9,914 bases of DNA, from NCBI GenBank assembly GCA_024643945.1, contig JAHELX010000184.1, positions 1-9,914 of the forward strand. Direction: 5' to 3'. The notes below the pieces were generated by a model. The model worked only from the letters and a program-made list of their open reading frames with translations, was not told the DNA's origin and searched no databases. The DNA is from Anaerolineales bacterium. Its GTDB lineage: Bacteria; Chloroflexota; Anaerolineae; 4572-78; NAK82. Positions 1 through 5,300 of this stretch are shown piece after piece. Position 1 is the stretch's first letter; each line of letters starts with the position of its first letter. A program made the translations under genes and the position numbers.

Positions 1-468
1 ATGGACGATGTCACCCTGTTCCAGGCCGGTGATGACCGAGGTGACGTAAGCCATGGCGCCTTCTTCATAATAGGGCGGCCAACTGGTGATCTGGTTGGGC
101 AGAAAGACGTCCTGGCTGGTGAAATCTCCGGCCTTGATGGCCTCGGCCTTGGCCTTGTAGAAGGGCGCCTGGCCGTCTAGCCAGGGCGTTGGCCCGTGGA
201 AGGCCCCGTTGTGGATGGTCAGGGAATCGAGGGCGGCGGGGCCGATGGCCGGGCGGGCGGGAAGATTCACGACGCCTCCGCCGGCGGCGCTGGCTGCCCC
301 CCCTTCAATGCCGCCAATGCCGGCCGGTGTGAGCGGCTCGGGCGCCTGGGCGCTGGCGGTGTTGAAGGCGGCCAGCAAAAGGCCGGCACAGACCAGGCCG
401 AGGGCGAGGCCCAGGCATTTCATAGCGGTGACGCTAACGACCCGAATACAGTTGGTGGGTTTGTTCAT
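1..468 (-). CDS. secreted protein of unknown function, 5' part only (runs off left edge)
   Basis: The reading frame is open for 156 codons from the ATG at 468 down to base 1, so the C-terminal part is missing. The start is supported by AAAGGAG nine bases upstream. A second in-frame ATG at 423 would give a more compact signal peptide but has no ribosome binding site. The N-terminus is a Sec signal peptide: a hydrophobic stretch at residues about 17-34 followed by an ASA-QA cleavage site near residue 41. The mature start is rich in Gly/Ala (residues 48-66), then comes a more ordinary globular sequence with several Trp/Tyr/Pro (WPPYYEEG near residue 133). I recognise no family. Export to the outside is inferred from the signal peptide only. 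No convincing promoter was found upstream (469-604). Confidence 0.8.
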   Translation of the reverse strand, partial: MNKPTNCIRVVSVTAMKCLGLALGLVCAGLLLAAFNTASAQAPEPLTPAGIGGIEGGAASAAGGGVVNLPARPAIGPAALDSLTIHNGAFHGPTPWLDGQAPFYKAKAEAIKAGDFTSQDVFLPNQITSWPPYYEEGAMAYVTSVITGLEQGDIVH

Positions 469-604
469 CGCTTCCAGCTCCTTTCTGTGCTAATTCTGTT
501 GTGTTCGACGAGGTTGAGAATTCCGAGTGGCGAAGGCAGCATGTCGCCCGGTTTTCTTAGAAATTTTCCCGGGAGGGGAGGTACACCCACATACGGGTAT
601 TACA
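469..604. other. intergenic spacer, only RBS recognised
   Basis: This spacer lies between the secreted-protein gene (start 468) and the end of the broken Cys-rich gene (605). Apart from the Shine-Dalgarno of the 468 start I see only weak short dyads (CCCGGG near 569-574 and ACCC/GGGT near 585-598). There is no clear -35/-10 pair and no terminator with a T-run. Confidence 0.5.
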
Positions 605-993
605 CTATGCATTGCAGGCACACCCAGGCGGCTTGTCACTAGTCTTGTTTCTTGCGATACAAGAAGCCCCAGCGGGTTCACAAGTAGTGCAAGTCTTACA
701 GCATATTCGTGATGGAGGTGGCGGGCTGGTCAGCGGCACAATGACCGGTATGGGCGTGCTCGTTGCTATTGGAGTCGGAACAAGCATCAATGTCGATCCA
801 GGTGAGGGTGTGAACGTGGGCGGGATGGATGTAGGGGTTGGAACAGTTAGCTCCCGTGTTGGAGTAGCTGCGACTACACAATGACCACAACCCAAACACA
901 ACACACTGCCAGGCCAGTGGCCGCAAGAATGCCGATTTAGGTGACGGTCACCTTCAAGTATTGCCGACTACCTCCCCCGCTTGCGCCTGGCAT
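605..993 (-). pseudogene. broken gene for a small membrane-anchored protein with Pro/Thr linker and Cys-rich tail
   Basis: The gene begins at ATG 993 with AGGAGG eight bases upstream (1002-1007) and a good promoter (1039-1068). Its frame hits TAA at 937-939 (codon 19), then continues as a hydrophobic segment (about 20 residues, ILAATGLAVCCVWVVVIV) that ends in TAG at 877-879. Shifting by one base at that point opens the frame that runs to TAG at 605-607. That frame encodes a Pro/Thr-rich linker (PTPTSIPPTFTPSP type) and a tail containing CCKTCTTC, SCIARNKT and PPGCACNA. One substitution (for example CAA to TAA) and one restored base would give an intact protein of about 129 residues: short cytosolic N-terminus, one membrane helix, linker, Cys-rich knot. 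From memory, the tail resembles a widespread C-terminal motif with CxxCxxGKxCGxSCI and KTCHxPPGCAC, but several expected Cys/Lys positions differ (Ala for Cys, Ser-Asp for Cys-His). This suggests decay also in the tail. Function unknown. Confidence 0.7.
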
Positions 994-1038
994 TTTGAAT
1001 TCCTCCTGCCATCGGCAAGCCTCAACAATCCTGCATTC

Positions 1039-1068
1039 AGTATATCATGTCTACATCATAGCTATCAA
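1039..1068 (-). promoter_or_regulatory. sigma70-type promoter of the broken Cys-rich gene
   Basis: On the minus strand, -35 TTGATA (1063-1068), an 18-base spacer and -10 TATACT (1039-1044) each match the consensus at five of six positions. The expected start of transcription is near 1032, about 39 bases before ATG 993. The position just after the terminator of the upstream LysM gene is consistent with an independent transcription unit. Confidence 0.65.
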
Positions 1069-1085
1069 TCACCCTTTAGGACTAA

Positions 1086-1113
1086 TAGAAAACCCCACCG
1101 CATCGGGCGGGGT
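1086..1113 (-). terminator. intrinsic terminator of the LysM gene
   Basis: On the minus strand, ACCCC.CC (1113-1106) pairs with GG.GGGGT (1099-1092) around a six-base loop, with one mismatch, and is followed directly by TTTTCT. It lies about 160 bases downstream of the LysM stop codon and just upstream of the next promoter, which fits a terminator for 1275-2924. Confidence 0.65.
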
Positions 1114-1143
1114 CTTGCCTTATGCCAGCGCTGGTTGTCTCAC

Positions 1144-1167
1144 CCTGGCAAGAACGCACTTGCCAGG
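1144..1167. repeat. perfect 9-bp inverted repeat downstream of the LysM gene
   Basis: CCTGGCAAG (1144-1152) and CTTGCCAGG (1159-1167) are perfect complements around a six-base loop. There is no T-run on either side. It precedes the intrinsic terminator on the transcript of the LysM gene and may be an RNA 3'-end stabiliser or a first pausing hairpin. A weaker GC-only stem (CCGCC 1245-1249 / GGCGG 1254-1258) lies between it and the stop codon. Confidence 0.6.
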
Positions 1168-1274
1168 TTCGTCCAAATCAAAAACCTTATCAACCCTCAC
1201 CCAATGTATGGGCTTGACTTGCGTGCACATACACTGAGGAGGACCCGCCGGTCGGCGGCTGCCGGCTGATGTAC

Positions 1275-2924
1275 CTAATACACATCCATCCGCCCCAATG
1301 TCCAGTCGGGGCCGGGATCGGCGTAGGCGATGATTTGCTTCTGGTCCCTGCCGTCGGCGTTCATGATGTAAATCCCCCAGCTCCCACTACGCGCGCTGCG
1401 GAATACGATACGCCCGTCGGGCGTCCAGGCCGGCAGCGTGTCGGGACCGACTGCATCGGTCAGGCGGCGAACGTCGCTCCCGTCGGGGCACATAAGATAG
1501 AGGTCCACGTTGCCATCGGATTCTCGCTGAAAGACGATCGTCTTCCCGTCGGGTGACCAGCGCGGGAAGGAATCACTGCCATCGTCGGTGATCCTGTTCG
1601 CAACCGTGTCGAATCGGTCTGAGATCCAGATACCCTGTTTGCCGTCGCGCCCGGAGCGATAGACGAGCTGGTTGCTGTCAGGCGACCAGCCAGGCTGCTC
1701 TCCCACGATTTCAATCGCGGATTGCGCCTCGAAGGGGGTGCCCTTTTCCCCATAAAAGTAAATTCGGTAGCCCCCGCCCGGCTTTGCGTCCCAGGCAATC
1801 ATCCCCCCATTGGGCGACCAGGCCGTCGCCCGGGCGCTGCCCTCTTGCCGAATCTGGACGACTTTCAGTTGCGCCAGGTCGCTCGGCCAATTCGCCACCG
1901 GTATAATTAGTACCCCGTCGCTGATGTCTTCGAAAACAACCGGAACGCCGTTTTGCATCTGGCGATCAAACCCCGCTTCGCCGTGGATGCTGAGACGCTG
2001 GCCATCCGGTGACCAGGACGGCCCGGCTGCCCGCTCCAGCAGGAACTTTTCGTCGCTGCCATCGGTATTGGCGATGTACAGGTCGTGCTTGCTTCCATCC
2101 CAACGAGCAAAGGCGAGTTTGAAGGTTTTGTAGCTGGGGGGAGGCGCGGCCACACCCGGAATGAGGAGGCGCTGCCCAATGTAAATGAACGAGGGATTAG
2201 ACAGGTTATTAGCCCGCATAAGGGCCACCTGGCTCACCCCAAAGCGCCAGGCGATGCCCGACAGTGTGTCGCCGGGTCGTACTGTGTAGTAGGTATATTG
2301 AGGGTGAGGCCCAGGCGCAGACGGCCTCCCGGCCACCCCACCCGCCGGGACACACAAGCGCTGCCCCTGGTAGATGAAGTCGTTGTACAGACTGTTGGCC
2401 TGCATCAGCGCGTTGGTTGTGGTCTGATAACGCCAGGCGATGCCCGACAGCGTATCTCCCCACTGCACGCTATGATAATTGGCGCACCCGCCGCTGACCG
2501 GGGCCGGCCCGGGTGACGGCCCGCCGGGAACGCTGAGTACCTGCCCGACGTAAATGAGATCGGCCTCGCTCAACCCATTGGCCGCCGCCAGCGCAGCCAC
2601 GGTGGTGCCGTAGTGAAAGGCGATGGACGTCAGCGTCTCTCCGGGAGCAACCGTGTGCCGCCCGCCTCCGCCAGGGCCGCCAGGCGCAGGGATAATCAGG
2701 CGCTGTCCCACGTAAATGAAGTTGGGGTCAGCCAGGCCATTGGCGGCCAGAATGGCTTCCACCGTCACCCCGTAGCGGCTGGCGATGAGCGACAGGGTCT
2801 CACCCCATTGCACCACGTGCACCGTCTCGCCCGATGCCTCCGGCGCCGCCAATGCCCCGGCCGGGAACAACAGCAGACTGGCCACTACCAGGAGTCCAGC
2901 TATACGGATGAACGAGGTTGACAT
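1275..2924 (-). CDS. secreted LysM (x4) and WD40-like beta-propeller protein
   Basis: This is a 549-residue protein. The ATG at 2924 is chosen because AAGGAGGTG lies six to seven bases upstream and a signal peptide follows (hydrophobic residues 10-27, cleavage near ALA-APE). Four LysM peptidoglycan/chitin-binding repeats sit at about residues 35-79, 90-133, 150-193 and 212-256. Each has the GETL/GDTL...IA pattern and ends in GQxLxxP, and Gly/Pro-rich linkers join them. Cys147 and Cys191 bracket the third LysM and could form a disulfide. From about residue 268 to the end, PD40/TolB-type propeller strands recur with SWSPDG (303-308), AWSPNG, GWSPDS, RWSPDG (455-460) and AWTPDG (499-504), interleaved with DLYIANTDGS-like strands. 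The likely role is a cell-wall-bound or extracellular scaffold that binds glycan through LysM and an unknown partner through the propeller. No catalytic motif is seen. It has its own promoter and terminator. Confidence 0.93.
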   Translation of the reverse strand: MSTSFIRIAGLLVVASLLLFPAGALAAPEASGETVHVVQWGETLSLIASRYGVTVEAILAANGLADPNFIYVGQRLIIPAPGGPGGGGRHTVAPGETLTSIAFHYGTTVAALAAANGLSEADLIYVGQVLSVPGGPSPGPAPVSGGCANYHSVQWGDTLSGIAWRYQTTTNALMQANSLYNDFIYQGQRLCVPAGGVAGRPSAPGPHPQYTYYTVRPGDTLSGIAWRFGVSQVALMRANNLSNPSFIYIGQRLLIPGVAAPPPSYKTFKLAFARWDGSKHDLYIANTDGSDEKFLLERAAGPSWSPDGQRLSIHGEAGFDRQMQNGVPVVFEDISDGVLIIPVANWPSDLAQLKVVQIRQEGSARATAWSPNGGMIAWDAKPGGGYRIYFYGEKGTPFEAQSAIEIVGEQPGWSPDSNQLVYRSGRDGKQGIWISDRFDTVANRITDDGSDSFPRWSPDGKTIVFQRESDGNVDLYLMCPDGSDVRRLTDAVGPDTLPAWTPDGRIVFRSARSGSWGIYIMNADGRDQKQIIAYADPGPDWTLGRMDVY

Positions 2925-2980
2925 CCTGCACCTCCTTGGGACTCTCAACAGCCTTAACGAATCGCATACCCCAAGATATA

Positions 2981-3003
2981 GTGGTATTCTCGCGAAATAC
3001 CAC
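2981..3003. promoter_or_regulatory. palindrome in the leader of the LysM gene, possible operator
   Basis: GTGGTATT (2981-2988) and AATACCAC (2996-3003) are perfect 8-base inverted repeats around CTCGCGA, whose core TCGCGA is itself a palindrome. It lies about 10 to 32 bases downstream of the predicted transcription start. This fits an operator that blocks early elongation, or a 5' leader hairpin. Confidence 0.5.
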
Positions 3004-3019
3004 AACATCTAGCTGTTAC

Positions 3020-3048
3020 AGCATACACCATTTACGTCCATATGTCAA
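3020..3048 (-). promoter_or_regulatory. strong sigma70-type promoter of the LysM gene
   Basis: On the minus strand, a perfect -35 TTGACA (3043-3048), a 17-base spacer and -10 TATGCT (3020-3025) predict transcription from about 3013. This leaves a leader of about 90 bases before ATG 2924. It also argues against the upstream ATG at 3008, which would sit at the very 5' end of the RNA without a ribosome binding site. Confidence 0.75.
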
Positions 3049-3099
3049 GAGTCTGCACGTATGGGGTGCATTTCAGTTTTGGGTTTGAGTGAAAGGTTT

Positions 3100-3190
3100 G
3101 GACCACGAAGTCACGAAACTGGCGAAGAACACGAAGCACGAAGGTCTTCGCGCTTCGTGCTTTCGTGGCCACTTCGCGCCTTCGTGGTCC
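3100..3190. repeat. long imperfect palindrome built of reiterated CACGAAG units
   Basis: The outer arms GGACCACGAAG (3100-3110) and CTTCGTGGTCC (3180-3190) are perfect 11-base inverted repeats. Between them ACGAA(G) recurs on the left half and its complement TTCGT on the right half, with inner arms GCACGAAG and CTTCGTGC, so the whole 91 bases can fold into one long hairpin. It resembles the CACGAAG-type intergenic palindromes that I recall from several environmental genomes. It lies between the Hyf-like operon end and the LysM promoter and may also limit read-through. Confidence 0.7.
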
Positions 3191-3243
3191 TGATTCCTCT
3201 ATCAGGGCCGGGAATCATTTGAGGTTTGCGCAACGGCTCGAAC

Positions 3244-3265
3244 GAAGGAAGCCGCTCAAAGCGGC
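3244..3265 (-). terminator. possible intrinsic terminator at the end of the Hyf-like operon
   Basis: On the minus strand GCCGCT (3265-3260) and AGCGGC (3256-3251) form a 6-bp stem with a three-base loop, followed by TTCCTTCGTT. The hairpin overlaps the stop codon of 3256-4623. The T-tract is interrupted, so this is a weak call. A second dyad (TGATTCC 3191-3197 / GGAATCA 3211-3217) and the 3100-3190 palindrome follow. Confidence 0.35.
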
Positions 3266-4623
3266 GGCAGGGGATAGACGCTGAGGAGATGCTCCACTAT
3301 CTGAAACAGTGGATCCGGGAAAAGGCCCAGCCCCAGGCTGAGTAGCCCCAGGAGTACCAGGAAGATCGTCGCCAGACGGCCTGGGCGGATCTGATGCGTG
3401 CGATTCGCTCCATCCGGTGACGCCAGCATGGCATTCAGACCACGCAGGTAGCCAATTGCCACTCCCACGCCCCCCCCTACTAACAGCCAGACCCAGCGCG
3501 GGTCAACCTGGGCCAAATCCTGGAAGAGGAGCCAGTGGGGGAAGAAGCCGGCGGTCAGCGGCAGGCCAGCCAAAGTAAAGCCACCTGCTACCAGGGCACC
3601 AGTCGCCAGGGGCATGCGGCGCGCCGAGCCGCGCAGATCGGCGAAGGCATGTCCACCAGCCCCCCGACTCACGGCCGCCGTGGCCGCGCCTGTCAGCCCC
3701 AACCCCAATCCGCGAACCGCCAGCCCGGCGTAGAAGGCCAGCGCACCGCCGTCCCCCCCGATGGCCAAGGCCACCAGCAAGCAGCCCAGGTCGAACAGGG
3801 TGGCGTATCCCAGCAACGGGCGCAAACCGCGCTGAACGGCCGCCAGCAGCCCTCCCGTCGCCGCCGAGGCCAGCCCGGCTATCAGCAGTAATCGTCCTGC
3901 CTGTTCAGGCCAGGTGAACCATGTCGCCTCAGTCAGCACATGCAACAGAGTAACCAGCGCCAGCAGGGGAAACCCCGTCAGCACCAGAGCAGCGGCTACC
4001 GGCGGCGCTTCTGCCCCTATTGCCGTCAACCAGCCGTGCAGAGGAATGGCTGCCAGCCAGACTGACATCCCCAGCGCCAGGAAGAGAGCGGCATGTCCCA
4101 GATAGACGACGTTTTCCACATCCTCCCGGTACAGGTCCACCCGCCAGGCGGCCAACAGAAACAAGGGCAGAGCCAGCAGCATCATCACTACAAAGCGCCA
4201 GGCAGCGCGGGTGGAGCCCGTCTGCCCCCCCTGGACAATGGGAACGGCGTCAATGACAGCCAAAGCCATGACGAGAGCGGTGATGCCTAAATGGCGCGAC
4301 ATGCCGGCCGCCGCCAGGAGCCCTAACAGAATCAGGCCAGCGGGAAAGAAAGCCCTCCCCTGGGGCAAGCGCCAGGCGACCAGGAAGAGAACAGCCGCCA
4401 GCACAAACAGCAGCGCCAGTACGTGCTGGGTCAGTGGATCGAGGAGAAAAAGGCGGCCCATCAGCCGCATAGGATTGGTGGGAGGGAGATTCCACGCGAG
4501 CAGGCCGGTCAACAGCGCCACCAACGCCGCGACGAGGGCACCCACTCCCCAACGACGGACCAGGTAAACCAGGGGCGAGGCTGCGACAGGCAGAATCACC
4601 AGCCACAGAGGAGGCTCGATCAC
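3256..4623 (-). CDS. HyfF/NuoN-like antiporter-type membrane subunit
   Basis: The protein has 455 residues, almost all in membrane helices (about 13-14). The GTG start at 4623 overlaps the TGA of the preceding gene (GTGA) and has GGAGGAAGG a few bases upstream, which indicates translational coupling. It belongs to the proton-antiporter family shared by NuoL/M/N, MrpA/D and HyfB/F. PLHGWLTAIGAEAPPVAAAL (195-214) matches the family H-W-LP-A...AP-PVSA-L motif. LRPLLGYATLFDLGC (267-281) matches KRLLAYSS.xHxG. LAGLPLTAGFFPHWLLF (351-367) matches LAGIPPTAGFxGKFxLF. Known proton-path residues look lost: the lysine after the PVSA helix is replaced (LTGFPLL), KRLLAYS has R-P, its His is Asp, and GK has become P-H. 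It is third in the operon after HyfB- and HyfE-like genes. It could be a non-pumping or altered ion channel. The family is secure; the exact subunit identity is inferred from gene order and length. Confidence 0.85.
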   Translation of the reverse strand: MIEPPLWLVILPVAASPLVYLVRRWGVGALVAALVALLTGLLAWNLPPTNPMRLMGRLFLLDPLTQHVLALLFVLAAVLFLVAWRLPQGRAFFPAGLILLGLLAAAGMSRHLGITALVMALAVIDAVPIVQGGQTGSTRAAWRFVVMMLLALPLFLLAAWRVDLYREDVENVVYLGHAALFLALGMSVWLAAIPLHGWLTAIGAEAPPVAAALVLTGFPLLALVTLLHVLTEATWFTWPEQAGRLLLIAGLASAATGGLLAAVQRGLRPLLGYATLFDLGCLLVALAIGGDGGALAFYAGLAVRGLGLGLTGAATAAVSRGAGGHAFADLRGSARRMPLATGALVAGGFTLAGLPLTAGFFPHWLLFQDLAQVDPRWVWLLVGGGVGVAIGYLRGLNAMLASPDGANRTHQIRPGRLATIFLVLLGLLSLGLGLFPDPLFQIVEHLLSVYPLPPL

Positions 4624-5291
4624 AGACCTTCCTCCGACGGACCAGCACCCCGTACGACGGTCAGGTAGGCAATCGCCAGCGCCAGCAGCAGGTTGACCAC
4701 CGCCCACAGCCAGACCATAGCCAGACTGCGCTCGATAGAGGTGTAGAATAATTCAAAGCCAATGATGGCCGTTAACAACCCCTGCCCTGCCTTGAATGGC
4801 TCCTCGGTCAGCATCAAGATCAGCAACCCGATCAAGATCAGCCAGTAACTTCCCATTCCTGCGTCGGGCGGGATAGCCGGCAGGGGGTAACGCCGGCTGA
4901 GAGCCGCAGCCAGTAGGACCATGAGCGTCACCGCCAGCAGGCGAAAGGCCAGGCCGCCGGGAAACAGGCTGTCCTGCGCCGGGGTCATATTACTCGTATT
5001 GCCCGAGGATGGGAGCAATTTCCGGCCAGCCCGCCAGCCAGCCTGGCGCGCCGCCAGATAAAGCATGGGGCAGATCAGCGCGCCGATGAGGACTTTAATC
5101 AGGGCGATCTCTGGCAGCAATAGCCGCGACAGGACCAGCCCCGCCAAGAGGTATTGCCCCAACAGCGCCAGCAGCGAGGCACGCCAGTCGCGCAGCAATA
5201 CCATCACCCCTCCGGTCACGAACAGGCCCAGGACCGCCAGTTCGCGCGTGATAAATTGAAGCTGGTTGAGGATTTCATACAATGAAGGCAA
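4620..5291 (-). CDS. HyfE-like integral membrane subunit (NuoK-like C-terminal part)
   Basis: It has about 223 residues, close to the roughly 216 of HyfE, with around seven membrane helices. The N-terminal half (RDWRASLLALLGQYLLAGLV, then ALIKVLIGALICPMLYLAAR) lines up with the HyfE segment that contains the F-I-T-K-V-L...YAAR pattern. The C-terminal half (LLTAIIGFELFYTSIERSL) resembles the NuoK/HyfE segment around a conserved membrane Glu, which is kept here in GFELF. No ATG start fits: the previous gene's TGA (5301-5303) is in the same frame. TTG 5291 has GAGG seven bases upstream; TTG 5297 is possible but sits only one base from that GAGG. The 3' end overlaps the next gene by four bases. 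The middle loop (about residues 88-112) is polar and less conserved. Assignment to HyfE rests on my comparison from memory plus gene order. Confidence 0.75.
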   Translation of the reverse strand: MPSLYEILNQLQFITRELAVLGLFVTGGVMVLLRDWRASLLALLGQYLLAGLVLSRLLLPEIALIKVLIGALICPMLYLAARQAGWRAGRKLLPSSGNTSNMTPAQDSLFPGGLAFRLLAVTLMVLLAAALSRRYPLPAIPPDAGMGSYWLILIGLLILMLTEEPFKAGQGLLTAIIGFELFYTSIERSLAMVWLWAVVNLLLALAIAYLTVVRGAGPSEEGL

Positions 5292-5300
5292 CGGCAAACC

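Noticed and set aside
612..884. Plus-strand open frame of 90 codons with Val/Gly runs
   Set aside because: It is the antisense of the Pro/Thr linker of the minus-strand broken gene; no RBS, and the composition is explained by the complementary strand.
939..953. Palindrome AGGTGAC-G-GTCACCT as a possible operator
   Set aside because: It falls inside the broken coding region (Val-Thr-Val-Thr codons explain most of it) and has no position relative to a promoter that suggests control.
2925..3008. N-terminal extension of the LysM protein to ATG 3008
   Set aside because: That ATG would be within a few bases of the predicted transcript start, has no RBS, and would precede the signal peptide with an unrelated sequence; ATG 2924 has a strong RBS.
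3100..3190. CRISPR-like array
   Set aside because: The repeated units are only 6-8 bases, variably spaced and arranged as a palindrome, without spacers.
3535..4567. Plus-strand open frames of about 118 codons
   Set aside because: They are antisense shadows of the HyfF-like gene, rich in Gln/Arg/Pro as expected from complements of membrane-helix codons.
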